Shown piece after piece: positions 7,518 to 16,942 of a stretch of DNA of 64,000 bases. Numbering within the stretch: position 1 is the stretch's first letter; each line of letters starts with the position of its first letter. This DNA comes from Amycolatopsis bartoniae. Its GTDB lineage: Bacteria; Actinomycetota; Actinomycetes; Mycobacteriales; Pseudonocardiaceae. The notes below the pieces were generated by a model that saw only the letters and a program-made list of their open reading frames with translations, did no database searches and was not told the DNA's origin. The position numbers and the translations under genes are program-made. Location of the stretch: NCBI RefSeq assembly GCF_014191255.1, contig NZ_JACHWH010000008.1:135001-199000 (forward strand), read 5' to 3'.

Positions 7518-9839
7518 GTGCCAGCACTGATCACCCGCATGGGCAAGCGGCTGCGCAGGCTCATCGAGCGGCCGGGCAGCGCCGAGCTGAGCCGGTACGA
7601 GGCACTGCTGCCCACCATCGGCGAGCTGGAGAGCGAGCTGGCGGAGCTCGACGACGCCGCGCTGACCGAGCGGGCGGGCAAACTGCGGCTCGAAGCGGAG
7701 TTCGGCGACACGCAGCTCGTCGAGGTGTGCGCGCTGGGCCGCGAAGCGGCGAAGCGGGCGCTGGGCGAGCGCGCGTTCGACGTGCAGCTGCTGGGCACCA
7801 TGGGCCTGCTGACCGGACACGTCGTGCAGATGGAGACCGGTGAGGGCAAGACGCTGTCCGGTGCGCTCGCCGCGGCCGGCTTCGCGCTGCAGGGCAAGCG
7901 CGTGCACGTCACCACGGTCAACGACTACCTGGCCCGCCGCGACGCCGAGTGGATGCGGCCGGTCTACGACCTGCTCGGCGTGTCGGTGTCCTGGGTCGGC
8001 CCGACGCTGACCCGCGACGAGCGCCGCGAGGCGTACTCGCGCGAGGTCACGTACGGCGCGGTCAGCGAGATCGGTTTCGACGTGCTGCGCGACCGCCTGG
8101 TCACCCGCGTCGAGGACCTCGTGCAGCCGGAGCCCGAGGTCGCGATCGTCGACGAGGCCGACTCGGTGCTGGTCGACGAGGCGCGCGTGCCGCTGGTGAT
8201 GGCGGGCTCGGTGGACCACACCGACGCGGACGTCGAGGTGGCGAACGTCGTGCGGCGGCTGCGGCTGGGCCTGCACTACGAGACCGACTCCGACGGGCGC
8301 AACGCGTGGCTGACCGCCGCCGGCGCCTCCGTCGTCGAGAAGGCGCTCGGCGGAATCGACCTCTACGACGACTCCGGCGCGGACCGGCTCGCCGCGGTGA
8401 ACGTCGCGTTGCACGCACACGCGCTGCTCACCCGCGACGTCGACTACCTCGTGCGCGACGGCAAGGTGCAGCTGATCAACGCGTCGCGCGGGCGCGTCGC
8501 GGAGCTGCAGCGCTGGCCGGACGGGCTGCAGGCCGCCGTCGAGGCGAAGGAGCAGGTGGCCGCCACCGACCGCGGCGAGATCCTGGACTCGATCACCGTG
8601 CAGGCGCTGATGGCCCGCTACCCGCAGGTCGCGGGCATGACCGGGACAGCGGTGGCAGTGGCGGAGCAGCTGCGGGAGTTCTACAAGCTCGAAGTCGCGG
8701 TGATCCCGCCGAATACGCCGAACATCCGCACCGACGAGCCCGACCGCATCTACGCGTCCCCGTCGCAGAAGCTGCGCGCGATCGAGGCCGAGATCCGGGA
8801 GGTGCACGAGACCGGGCGGCCGATCCTCGTCGGCACGCAGGACGTCGCCGAGTCCGAGGAGCTGGCGGAGAAGCTGGAGAAGGACGGCATGCCGTGCGTC
8901 GTCCTCAACGCGCGCAACGACGCCGAAGAGGCGGCGATCATCGCCGAGGCGGGCAAGTACGGCGCGGTCACGGTGTCCACGCAGATGGCGGGCCGCGGTA
9001 CCGACATCCGCCTCGGCGGCGCCGACGGTGCCGACCGCGAGCGCGTCGCCGAGCTGGGCGGGCTGCACGTGATCGGTACCGCGCGGTACCCGTCGAGCCG
9101 GCTCGACGGGCAGCTGCGCGGCCGGTCCGGGCGCCAGGGCGACCCGGGCAGCGCGGTGTTCTTCGCGTCGCTGAACGACGAGCTGGTGCTGTCGAACGCG
9201 CCGGACGTGCCGGAGGGCATCCACGCGGACGAGGAGACCGGGCTCATCACCGATCCGGCGGCGCAGCGGCAGATCAACCACGCGCAGCGGGTCGCCGAGG
9301 GCGTGCACCTGGAGATCCACCGCAACACGTGGCGCTACACGCGGCTGATCGAGCACCAGCGCGGCGAGCTGCTCAAGCACCGCGACGAGCTGCTGCGCAC
9401 CGGGCTGGCCGCGGAGAAGCTCAAGGAGGCCGCGCCGAAGCGGTACGAGGAGCTCGCGGAGAAGCTCGACGAAGAGGCGCTGGCGCAGCTGTGCCGGGAG
9501 ATCATGCTGTTCCACCTGGACGAGCTGTGGTCGGACCACCTGGCGTACCTCACCGACGTGCGCGAGAGCATCCACCTGCGCGCGATCGCGCGGGAGACGC
9601 CGCTGGACGAGTTCCACCGGCTCGCGATCCCGGAGTTCCACAAGATCGTGCCCACGATCGAGGAACGCTCGGTGAAGACGTTCGAGGAGGCCGAGGTCGG
9701 CGACGACGGCATCGACCTGGGCGCCTCCGGCGTGCGGCGGCCGAGCTCGACGTGGACGTACCTCGTGCACGACAGCCCGTTCGACTCGGACTTCGAGCAG
9801 ACGCTCAAGCAGGTGCGGAGCCTGATCAAGCGCAAGTAG
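7518..9839 (+). CDS. secA2: Accessory preprotein translocase ATPase SecA2
   Basis: A 773-aa SecA-type motor, shorter than housekeeping SecA (about 900 aa) and lacking the C-terminal zinc-binding tail; this is typical of actinobacterial SecA2. Walker A is METGEGKT (residues about 105-112), Walker B is VDEADSVLVDEA (around 212), and the NBD2 motifs VSTQMAGRGTDI and GQLRGRSGRQGDPG are intact. The protein ends at KQVRSLIKRK. SecA2 in this group exports a small subset of proteins with the SecYEG channel. GTG 7518 has an AGGAG ribosome-binding site seven bases upstream; ATG 7539 is an alternative. It is divergent from the S33 peptidase pair. Confidence 0.95.
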   Translation: MPALITRMGKRLRRLIERPGSAELSRYEALLPTIGELESELAELDDAALTERAGKLRLEAEFGDTQLVEVCALGREAAKRALGERAFDVQLLGTMGLLTGHVVQMETGEGKTLSGALAAAGFALQGKRVHVTTVNDYLARRDAEWMRPVYDLLGVSVSWVGPTLTRDERREAYSREVTYGAVSEIGFDVLRDRLVTRVEDLVQPEPEVAIVDEADSVLVDEARVPLVMAGSVDHTDADVEVANVVRRLRLGLHYETDSDGRNAWLTAAGASVVEKALGGIDLYDDSGADRLAAVNVALHAHALLTRDVDYLVRDGKVQLINASRGRVAELQRWPDGLQAAVEAKEQVAATDRGEILDSITVQALMARYPQVAGMTGTAVAVAEQLREFYKLEVAVIPPNTPNIRTDEPDRIYASPSQKLRAIEAEIREVHETGRPILVGTQDVAESEELAEKLEKDGMPCVVLNARNDAEEAAIIAEAGKYGAVTVSTQMAGRGTDIRLGGADGADRERVAELGGLHVIGTARYPSSRLDGQLRGRSGRQGDPGSAVFFASLNDELVLSNAPDVPEGIHADEETGLITDPAAQRQINHAQRVAEGVHLEIHRNTWRYTRLIEHQRGELLKHRDELLRTGLAAEKLKEAAPKRYEELAEKLDEEALAQLCREIMLFHLDELWSDHLAYLTDVRESIHLRAIARETPLDEFHRLAIPEFHKIVPTIEERSVKTFEEAEVGDDGIDLGASGVRRPSSTWTYLVHDSPFDSDFEQTLKQVRSLIKRK

Positions 9840-9894
9840 GTTCGGTCGCGCACATTCCGCTGTGAGGAGCGGGGGTCTGGGCGAGAATGACCTC

Positions 9895-11616
9895 ATGCCG
9901 CAACTGAGGATCGCGCTCGCCCAGATCAACGCGACGGTCGGGGACATCGCGGGCAACGCCCAGCTCCACGTCGACTGGGCGAAGAAAGCCGCCGAAGCGG
10001 GAGCACACGTGGTGGTGTTCCCCGAGATGTCGCTGACCGGCTACCCGGTCGAGGACCTGACCCTGCGCAAGACGTTCGCGCAGGGGTCCTGCCAGGCCGT
10101 CGACGACCTGGCGCGGCGGCTGGTCGACGCCGGGTGCGGCGAGCTGCTCGTGTACGCGGGGTACCTCGACAACGACGAGGTGGGCCCGCGAGACGCGGCC
10201 GTCGCCCTGTACGGCGGCGAAGTGGTGGGGCGGCAGTTCAAGCACCACCTGCCGAACTACGGCGTGTTCGACGAGCACCGGTACTTCAAGCCGGGGCAGA
10301 CGCTCGACGTCGTGCGGCTGCACGGGCTCGACATCGGCATGGTGATCTGCGAGGACATCTGGCAGGACGGCGGGCCGGTGACGGCGCTGGGCGAGGCGGG
10401 GGTGGACCTCGTGGTCGCGCCGAACGCGTCGCCGTACGAGCGGTCCAAGGACGACATCCGGCTGCCGCTGGTCGCGCGCCGCGCGGCCGAGGCGCGGGCG
10501 CCGCTGGTGTACACGAACCTCGTCGGCGGGCAGGACGACCTGGTGTTCGACGGCGACTCGATCGTGGTCGGCGCGGACGGGTCGCTGCTGGCGCGGGCGC
10601 CGCAGTTCGTGGAGCACCTGCTGGTGGTGGACCTGGAGCTGCCGTCGGGCGGCCACAGCGCGGAAGGAACCTTCGAGGGGCTTTCGGTGCGGCGGCGGGT
10701 GTTGTCGTCCGAGGCGTTGGCGCCGTACGAGCCTCTGGTGCCGCCGGTTGCGGAGCCGCTGCCGGACGAGGCGGAGGTGTGGTCGGCGCTCGTCGTCGGG
10801 TTGCGGGACTACGTGCAGAAGAACGGTTTCCGGTCGGTGATGTTCGGTTTCTCGGGCGGGATCGACTCGGCGGTCACGGCGGCGCTCGCGGCGGACGCGC
10901 TGGGGCCGGACGCGGTGTACGGCGTGTCGATGCCGTCGGCGTACTCCTCTTCGCATTCCCGGGAAGACGCGGCGGAGCTGGCGCGGCGGCTCGGGTGCCA
11001 CTTCCGGACCGAGTCGGTCGAGGACATGGTGCGGGTGTACGTCGAGCAGCTGAAGCTGACCGGGTTGGCGGAGGAGAACATCCAGGCGCGGGTGCGCGGG
11101 ATGCTGCTGATGTCACTGTCCAACCAGGACGGTCACCTCGTGCTGGCGACGGGCAACAAGACCGAGCTGGCGGTCGGGTACTCGACGATCTACGGGGACG
11201 CGGTGGGCGGGTTCGCGCCGATCAAGGACGTGTTCAAGACGCACGTGTGGGAGCTGGCGCGCTGGCGGAACGCGGAGGCGGAGAAGCGCGGCGAGGTGCC
11301 GCCGATCCCGGAGAACTCGATCACGAAGCCGCCGTCGGCGGAGCTGCGGCCGGGCCAGCTGGACACCGACTCGCTGCCGGACTACCCGCTGCTGGACGAC
11401 ATCCTGGACGACTACGTCGAGGGCGACCGCGGTTACGCGGACCTGATCGCGGCGGGCTTCGAGGCGGAGACGATCGACCGGGTGATCCGGATGGTCGACC
11501 GGGCGGAGTACAAGCGCCGCCAGTACCCGATCGGCACGAAGATCACGTTCAAGGCCTTCGGCCGGGACCGTCGATTGCCGATCACGAACGGCTGGCGTGA
11601 GGGGGATCAGCGGTAG
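9895..11616 (+). CDS. nadE: Glutamine-dependent NAD+ synthetase
   Basis: A 573-aa enzyme that amidates nicotinic acid adenine dinucleotide to NAD+ using glutamine and ATP. Residues 1 to about 270 form the nitrilase-like glutaminase domain with the triad Glu (FPEMSLTGYP), Lys (KHHLPNYGVFDE) and Cys152 (ICEDIW). The C-terminal synthetase domain has the PP-loop GFSGGIDSA near residue 320 and the ATGNKTELAVGYSTIYGD region. ATG 9895 begins directly at the glutaminase fold (MPQLRIALAQI); a 5' in-frame extension looks non-coding. It follows secA2 by 55 bp and might share its transcript. Confidence 0.95.
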   Translation: MPQLRIALAQINATVGDIAGNAQLHVDWAKKAAEAGAHVVVFPEMSLTGYPVEDLTLRKTFAQGSCQAVDDLARRLVDAGCGELLVYAGYLDNDEVGPRDAAVALYGGEVVGRQFKHHLPNYGVFDEHRYFKPGQTLDVVRLHGLDIGMVICEDIWQDGGPVTALGEAGVDLVVAPNASPYERSKDDIRLPLVARRAAEARAPLVYTNLVGGQDDLVFDGDSIVVGADGSLLARAPQFVEHLLVVDLELPSGGHSAEGTFEGLSVRRRVLSSEALAPYEPLVPPVAEPLPDEAEVWSALVVGLRDYVQKNGFRSVMFGFSGGIDSAVTAALAADALGPDAVYGVSMPSAYSSSHSREDAAELARRLGCHFRTESVEDMVRVYVEQLKLTGLAEENIQARVRGMLLMSLSNQDGHLVLATGNKTELAVGYSTIYGDAVGGFAPIKDVFKTHVWELARWRNAEAEKRGEVPPIPENSITKPPSAELRPGQLDTDSLPDYPLLDDILDDYVEGDRGYADLIAAGFEAETIDRVIRMVDRAEYKRRQYPIGTKITFKAFGRDRRLPITNGWREGDQR

Positions 11617-12763
11617 GGGTTGTGGGGGCCGGTTCGGCGGGGGCCGGGGGCCGGGGTCGGTTCGGCGGGGTCGGTGGGCCGCCGGGTTGTGACGGCTGGA
11701 GCCGCTGGGTCAGGGCCGGGTCCGAGCTCGTGGCGGGCTGGAGCCGCTGGGCCGGGGCGGCTGGACCGGAGTCGGGTGGCGGGCTGGCATCGGTGGGCCG
11801 GGACAGGTGGCCGCCGTCGGACTGCCGCGCCGGAGCCGGGTGGCCGGGTGGCCGGGTCGCCGGGCCCAGGGCCGAGCAGGCGGCGGGCTGGCGCCGCTGG
11901 GTCGGGGCCGGTTCGGCGGGGTCGGTGGGCCGCCGGGTTGTGACGGCTGGAGCCGCTGGGTCAGGGCCGGGTCCGAGCTCGTGGCGGGCTGGAGCCGCTG
12001 GGCCGGGGCCGGACGGCGGGCTGGAGCCGCTGGGCCGGGGCCGGACGGCGGGCTGGCACCGCCGGGCCGGGACAGGTGGCCGCCGTCGGACTGCCGCGCC
12101 GGAGCCGGGTGACCGGGGCCCGGCCGCCGGGACCGGGTCGCCGGGCGACCGGGACCGGGTCGCCGGGACCGGGGCCGAGCAGGCGGCGGGCTGGCGCCGC
12201 TGGGGCGGAGCCGCTGGACCGGAGTCGGGTGGCGGGCTGGAGCTGCTGAGCCGGAGCAGGTGGTCGCGGTCGGGCCGCCTGGCCATGGCGGGCGGGCGGC
12301 GGCAGGGGTCCGGGCCACGGCGTCCGCCATCGAGATGGTGGCCGTTGGTCGCGGTCGAGGTGGTGGGCCGCGACTGCCGCGGTCGGTGGTGGGTATGGGC
12401 GGATGGCTGCGGTTGGAGTGATAGCAGGGGCGCGGCCCTCGCGGTGGGGGTGACTGTGGCCGCGGAGGGTGGTTGCGGTCGGTGGCCGACCGGCGCCCGT
12501 CCGGTGGCTGCGGTTCGTGGATGGTTGCGGTCGGTTGGGTGAACGGCTGCGGTGAGGTACGGGCTGCGACTGCGGTGGACGCGGCTGAGATCCGAGCTAG
12601 CGGCGGCTGATGGGTGGTGGTTGCGGGGTGTAGTTGGTCGACGGCCGCGGTCTGCGAGGGCGGTGGCGGTGGGATCGCGCTCGGTCGTGACGAGACGTGG
12701 CGGCGGAAGGGGGCGGCGAGGGTCCCGTCCGGCGGCGGACGCCAGTGGCAGGATGCGCCCGGG
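11617..12763. repeat. Gene-free degenerate minisatellite tract
   Basis: About 1.15 kb between nadE and the AraC gene with no convincing gene. The left half (11617-12250) is built from shuffled copies of G-rich units such as GGAGCCGCTGGGCCGGGGCC and GGCGGGCTGG. The right half (about 12330-12640) carries variants of TGGTTGCGGTCGGT. Long open frames exist on both strands, but they translate to low-complexity G/W/R or P/A/Q strings, lack ribosome-binding sites and overlap each other. A proline-rich minus-strand frame (12286 to 11582) is the only one that could conceivably be a disordered protein, and I do not support it. The strong G bias on the plus strand could allow G-quadruplexes. Confidence 0.7.
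11659..12009. repeat. 100-bp exact direct repeat (two copies, 251 bp apart)
   Basis: Bases 11659-11758 recur without a mismatch at 11910-12009. A second pair, 48 bp exact, is at 11795-11842 and 12064-12111. A third, 33 bp, is at 11869-11901 and 12172-12204. A 32-bp unit is doubled in tandem at 11989-12052. The order of the units suggests a roughly 250-300-bp duplication that has since been rearranged. Confidence 0.9.
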
Positions 12764-13531
12764 TCAGGGGTGGAGTAGTTGGCGTAGGGCGGTGGGGGTG
12801 TGGCCGCAGTGGGTGTGAATCGTGCGGGTCAGGTGGGGCTGGTCGGCGAAACCCAGGTCCGCCGCGAGGGTCGCCAGGTTCTGTTCCCCTGCCTCCAGGC
12901 GGTCCAGCGCCCGGCCCACCCGGACTCGGTTGCGGTAACGGGTGAGTGAGATTCCCAGCTCCCGGGTGAAGGCGCGGCTCAGGCGGTAGGGCGAAACCTC
13001 CAGCAGCTCCGCCAGCGGCAGCAGGCCCTGCGCGGCCGGGTGGTTCTCCAGGATCGCCGTGCGGGCTCGGGCTGCCAGGGCGCGGTCGGTCTTCGACGGA
13101 GCGTGTGGCGTGGGCAGGACTTCGGTCAACAGGGCCAGCAGTTGCTCAACCGCGGCGTAGGCGGCGTCGCCGGTGGTGGTTGCTGCCAGGAGCCGCCGGT
13201 GGGCCACGTCCGTGCGTGCGTTGACGTAGAGGGTTCGGTTCTCGGGCAATGACTCCCACAGTTCCGGGGCCAGCGTGATGGAAGTGCAGACGTCACCGCC
13301 CGCCGGGTGGGCGAAGCACTCCTCGTCACCGGGCAGCGTTACGTAACCGATCGTCCTGTCGACGTCGGTGACCGAACCGGCCGCCCGGCGGCGGAACCGG
13401 CCGCGGCGCACCAGAACCAGCCCGTAGCCCGAGCGTTGTTCGGGCGCGGACCAGCCCCGGTGGTCGTCCCGGCACCACACCGTGTGCACGGCGAACTCCG
13501 GCCGCACGATCAGTTCCACCGCACTGCGCAT
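12764..13531 (-). CDS. AraC-family transcriptional regulator
   Basis: A 255-aa regulator with an N-terminal cupin-like sensing region (MRSAVELIVRPEFAVHTVWC; GYGLVLVRRGRFRRR) and a C-terminal AraC domain with two helix-turn-helix motifs (LPLAELLEVSPYRLSRAF and LATLAADLGFADQPHLTR). The terminal CGHTPTALRQLL matches the usual end of the domain. It is separated by 200 bp from the divergent ogt gene. That neighbourhood recalls AraC-linked alkylation-repair loci, but the protein has no Ada cysteine-methyl-acceptor domain, so control of ogt is only a suggestion. Confidence 0.85.
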   Translation of the reverse strand: MRSAVELIVRPEFAVHTVWCRDDHRGWSAPEQRSGYGLVLVRRGRFRRRAAGSVTDVDRTIGYVTLPGDEECFAHPAGGDVCTSITLAPELWESLPENRTLYVNARTDVAHRRLLAATTTGDAAYAAVEQLLALLTEVLPTPHAPSKTDRALAARARTAILENHPAAQGLLPLAELLEVSPYRLSRAFTRELGISLTRYRNRVRVGRALDRLEAGEQNLATLAADLGFADQPHLTRTIHTHCGHTPTALRQLLHP

Positions 13532-13731
13532 GCGCGCAAGCTACGCCCGGGGTACGACAAATCCCGAGCACCGGCGGCCCCGGTGCAAGAATCTTCAATA
13601 CCCTCGGCAGGGCGACGGGCAGACTGGTCGCCGACACGAACCCCGCTGCGCGGAGTCAGTTCGGCGACGACACTGACCACCGTCGTGAGGGGTTCGAGGA
13701 CCTCCTTCCTGTCTCGTACCGGAGAATCGAA

Positions 13732-14274
13732 ATGGTCATGACGGCACAGGGCTTCGCGGTCTTCCCGACCGCACTCGGGCACTGCGGCATCGCCTGGGGC
13801 GAGCGCGGTGTGATCGGCGTGCGCCTGCCCGATGGCAGCGCGGCGCTGACCCGCGCCCGGCTGCACCTCAACTTCCCGGACGCCACCGAAACGGAACCGC
13901 CCGAACACGTCCGGCTCGCGATCGGCGAGATCGTGGCGCTCCTGCGCGGCGAGTCCCGCGACCTCGCGACCATCGAGCTCGACTTCACGGGCGTGCCCGA
14001 CTTCCACCGCCGGGTCTACGAGATCGCGCGTGCGATCCCGCCCGGCAAGACGCTCACCTACGGCGAAGTGGCGGACCGGCTGGGGCTGCCCGGCTCGGCG
14101 CAGGCCGTGGGGCGGGCGTTGGGGCGCAACCCCTTCCCCATCGTCGTGCCGTGCCATCGCGTGCTCGGTGCGAAAGGCGCGATGGTGGGTTTCTCCGCAC
14201 CTGGAGGTGTGGACACGAAGCGCAGGATGCTCGTGATCGAAGGCGCACGCGCCGAGGAACCGACCTTGTTCTAG
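13732..14274 (+). CDS. ogt: Methylated-DNA--protein-cysteine methyltransferase
   Basis: A 180-aa suicide repair protein that moves alkyl groups from O6-alkylguanine in DNA to its own cysteine. The active site VVPCHRVLG has the acceptor Cys141. The preceding helix-turn-helix region (TYGEVADRLGLPGSAQAVGRALGRNP) contains the arginine finger. The length is normal for Ogt without an Ada N-terminal domain. ATG 13732 has GGAGA six bases upstream; ATG 13738 is two codons inside. It stands alone, divergent from the AraC regulator. Confidence 0.95.
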   Translation: MVMTAQGFAVFPTALGHCGIAWGERGVIGVRLPDGSAALTRARLHLNFPDATETEPPEHVRLAIGEIVALLRGESRDLATIELDFTGVPDFHRRVYEIARAIPPGKTLTYGEVADRLGLPGSAQAVGRALGRNPFPIVVPCHRVLGAKGAMVGFSAPGGVDTKRRMLVIEGARAEEPTLF

Positions 14275-14312
14275 GAATGCCCTCCTTTCAGGCTGGCCGG
14301 GGTGAACGGCTG

Positions 14313-14900
14313 TCAGACCGGATCAGGTTTCCAGGGCTTGATCCACGGCGTCTCGGGCCAGCCTTCGGCCGCCGCCATCAGGGGGAAGGCCGTGGCGCCG
14401 TCGAGGTGCTCGCGGATGATGTCCGCGTGCCCGGCGTGGCGGGCGGTCTCCTGGATCAGGTGCAGCAGGACCCAGCGGACCGACCACTCGTCGACGTCCG
14501 GCGGGAACCACGGCACTCCCTTCGGCACCGGGACCGGCTTACCGAGATCCGGGATGGCGGAGATGACCTCCTCCGTCTCGCGGCCGGCCTGGCGGTACTC
14601 GGCGATGACGTCGGCGAGGGTCTCCGAACCGGTCAGCTGGAAGTCGGCGAGGTACTGCTCCGCTCTCTGCTGGAGCGTGCCTTCCGGTCTTCGTTGCAGG
14701 ACAGTGTCCATCCAGCCGCGCTCGGTGCGCGCGGCATGCTTGATCAGGCCACCGATGCTCAGCGCGCTGCGGCTGGGCACCCGGCGCGCCTGCTCGTCGG
14801 TGAGGCCGTGCGCGGCGAGGCTCAGGACGTAGCGCTGCTGGGCGAGGAAGGCGAGCAGGCCGTCGCGCTCGTCGCGGACCGGGCGGACGTTGGTACTCAT
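14313..14900 (-). CDS. DinB-superfamily protein (DUF664)
   Basis: A 195-aa predicted four-helix-bundle protein of the DinB/YfiT group (DUF664). It has the metal-ligand histidines expected for the fold: one in LIKHAARTERGW and two in the C-terminal HLIQETARHAGHADI segment. Members are metal-dependent thiol transferases (for example mycothiol-dependent) or of unknown function. ATG 14900 is preceded by GAGAGGAG. It is convergent with ogt and divergent from panB. Which thiol it uses, if any, cannot be read here. Confidence 0.82.
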   Translation of the reverse strand: MSTNVRPVRDERDGLLAFLAQQRYVLSLAAHGLTDEQARRVPSRSALSIGGLIKHAARTERGWMDTVLQRRPEGTLQQRAEQYLADFQLTGSETLADVIAEYRQAGRETEEVISAIPDLGKPVPVPKGVPWFPPDVDEWSVRWVLLHLIQETARHAGHADIIREHLDGATAFPLMAAAEGWPETPWIKPWKPDPV

Positions 14901-15160
14901 TTCGGGGCTCCTCTCGGGCGGGTTCGATGGGGACATCTTGGCGAGGGGGTCTGACAATTTGGCCTCTTTTGCTTGTGGGGCAACCCCTTTCGGGCGATAG
15001 CGCGCGCTAGTAGGGCTCGCGGGAGGGGCCGTTTTCACCGCCTGGTGTGAAGCTCATCGCAGGCGCTTGGGCGGGCCGGGCGGGCGGTGCGACCCTGGAC
15101 GTTCCAGATCCACGACCCGGGGACCCGACGAGGGCCTCGAGGGAAGGTTGGTCGACGACG

Positions 15161-16021
15161 ATGTCCACCCCCACTGGTGAGACCGCTGCGCCCTACGGCA
15201 ACGGCCCACAGCAGAGCGCGCCCGCCAAGAAGGTGCGCATTCCCCACCTCCAGCAGCTGAAGGACCGCGGCGAGCCGTGGCCGATGCTCACGACGTACGA
15301 CATGTACACGGCGGAACTGTTCGACGAGGCGGGGATTCCCGTGCTGCTCGTCGGTGACTCGGCCGCGAACAACGTGTTCGGCTACGAGACGTCGCTGCCC
15401 GTCACCGTCGACGAGCTGCTACCGCTGGTCCGGGCGGTGACCAGGGCCGCCAAGCGCGCGCTCGTGGTCGCCGACCTGCCGTTCGGCTCGTACCAGCTCT
15501 CCCCCGAGCAGGCGCTCGCCACCGCCGTCCGGTTCATGAAGGAGGGCCGGGCGCACGCCGTGAAGCTCGAGGGCGGGCGCCGGTTCGCCGCGCACGTCGA
15601 GGCGCTGACCAGCGCCGGTGTCCCCGTGATGGGGCACATCGGGTTCACGCCGCAGAGTGAGCACAACCTCGGCGGGTACCGGGTGCAGGGGCGCGGCGAG
15701 GCCGGTGAGGCGCTGGTCGCCGACGCGCTCGGGCTGCAGGAGGCCGGGGCGTTCGCGGTGGTGCTCGAGATGGTGCCCGCGGAGGTCGCGAAGCGGGTCA
15801 CGCACGAGCTGAAGATCCCGACGGTCGGCATCGGCGCCGGGCCGCACTGTGACGCCCAGGTGCTGGTGTGGCAGGACATGGCGGGGTTGCGGCGCGGGAA
15901 GGCGCCGCGGTTCGTCAAGCGGTACGCCGACCTGGCCGGTGCGCTGTCCGGGGCCGCGACGGCGTTCGCGGACGAGGTGCGGCGCGGCGAGTTCCCGGCC
16001 CCGGAGCACGCCTTCCACTAG
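15161..16021 (+). CDS. panB: 3-methyl-2-oxobutanoate hydroxymethyltransferase
   Basis: A 286-aa TIM-barrel enzyme that transfers a hydroxymethyl group from methylene-tetrahydrofolate to ketoisovalerate to form ketopantoate, the first step of pantothenate/CoA synthesis. Characteristic segments are all present: [36 protein letters not shown] (Mg-binding Asp), [15 protein letters not shown] and [24 protein letters not shown] 15161 adds about 25 residues before the conserved core, common in actinobacteria. The GGGAAGG purine run upstream is rather far from the start. No panC or panD is adjacent. Confidence 0.95.
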   Translation: MSTPTGETAAPYGNGPQQSAPAKKVRIPHLQQLKDRGEPWPMLTTYDMYTAELFDEAGIPVLLVGDSAANNVFGYETSLPVTVDELLPLVRAVTRAAKRALVVADLPFGSYQLSPEQALATAVRFMKEGRAHAVKLEGGRRFAAHVEALTSAGVPVMGHIGFTPQSEHNLGGYRVQGRGEAGEALVADALGLQEAGAFAVVLEMVPAEVAKRVTHELKIPTVGIGAGPHCDAQVLVWQDMAGLRRGKAPRFVKRYADLAGALSGAATAFADEVRRGEFPAPEHAFH

Positions 16022-16036
16022 CGGTGGAGCGTTTGG

Positions 16037-16942
16037 TCATTGGCGTTTGAAGCGTTCCGCGAGCTGCGGGTCGTTCTCCCACCACAGGCCGGAGCTGGGT
16101 CGTTCCTGCGACTGCTCCTGCTCGTCCAGCTCGCGGTCGATCTTCTCGGCCTGCCGGTCGTCGTCGCGCATCCAGCGGGTGAACAGCGCGCCGACGAACG
16201 GCAGGCCGGCGAGGTCGCCGCCGATCCACAGGATTCCGGCGCCCACGATCTGGTCCGTGCGCAGGTCGGGACCCCAGGTGCGGGCGAGCGCGTGGTAGTA
16301 GTCCGCCGCCCGCAGCGGGCCCAGCCACAGCACCAGTCCCAGCGCGGCGTCGACGACCACCTCGGCGAAGCTGATGCTGAACGACACCAGGTGGTGGTCC
16401 TCCCGCGGCGTCGGGTCCAGCCGCAGGCGCGTCCAGAAGTAGACGAACCCGCAGCAGATCAAACCCAGCCGGACGAGCTCGTCGACGGCGCCGTGGCGCA
16501 GGGTCAGCTCGTACAGCGGGGTGAGGTAGATCAGGAACGGCGGCACGATCAGCAGCACCGTGATCACGAGCGGGAACGTGAGCGTCCGCGCGACCGTGCC
16601 GCGGCCGAGCCTGCGCAGCCGGTCCGCGAACGGCACCACCGCGAGCACGAGCGTCAGCGGGGCGCCCAGCGCCAGCAGCAGCGGCGTGACCATCAGCAGC
16701 ACGACCACCTGCAGTGCCCGCACCCAGAACAGCACGTCGTCGTACACGCCGAGGAACGAGCACGTCAGCAGCAGGATCGTGGCCAGCCCGGCGAGGAACG
16801 CCGTGGTGCGGCCGCGCGCCCACCCGGGCACGCGCCGCGCGGCGAACAGGTAACCGCCACCCAGGAGCAGGACGAAGACGATCGCCGGGACGTCGGCCGT
16901 CCAGGCGGTACACACTCTCCCCCAGGAAAGCGGAACACTCAT
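16037..16942 (-). CDS. CtaG-like cytochrome c oxidase assembly membrane protein
   Basis: A 301-aa polytopic protein with about seven to nine hydrophobic segments, matching the Caa3-type CtaG family (PF09678). It has the conserved IVPPFLIYLTPLY and HLVSFSISFAEVVVDAALGLVLWL segments and late-helix GILWIGGDLAGLPF. The C-terminus is a charged cytoplasmic tail (QAEKIDRELDEQEQSQER). Family members are implicated in copper delivery or oxidase assembly. The start overlaps the stop of uppP by four bases (ATGA), so the two are translationally coupled. That links an envelope lipid phosphatase with a putative metal-handling membrane protein, perhaps only by convenience. Confidence 0.8.
   Translation of the reverse strand: MSVPLSWGRVCTAWTADVPAIVFVLLLGGGYLFAARRVPGWARGRTTAFLAGLATILLLTCSFLGVYDDVLFWVRALQVVVLLMVTPLLLALGAPLTLVLAVVPFADRLRRLGRGTVARTLTFPLVITVLLIVPPFLIYLTPLYELTLRHGAVDELVRLGLICCGFVYFWTRLRLDPTPREDHHLVSFSISFAEVVVDAALGLVLWLGPLRAADYYHALARTWGPDLRTDQIVGAGILWIGGDLAGLPFVGALFTRWMRDDDRQAEKIDRELDEQEQSQERPSSGLWWENDPQLAERFKRQ

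Noticed and set aside
11582-12286. Proline-rich 234-codon minus-strand frame in the repeat tract
   Set aside because: It overlaps the nadE end, has no ribosome-binding site, and its open state follows from stop-poor GC repeats; equal-length frames exist on the other strand.
11622-12542. 306-codon plus-strand frame rich in Gly, Trp and Arg
   Set aside because: Low-complexity translation of minisatellite DNA with an unnatural tryptophan content.
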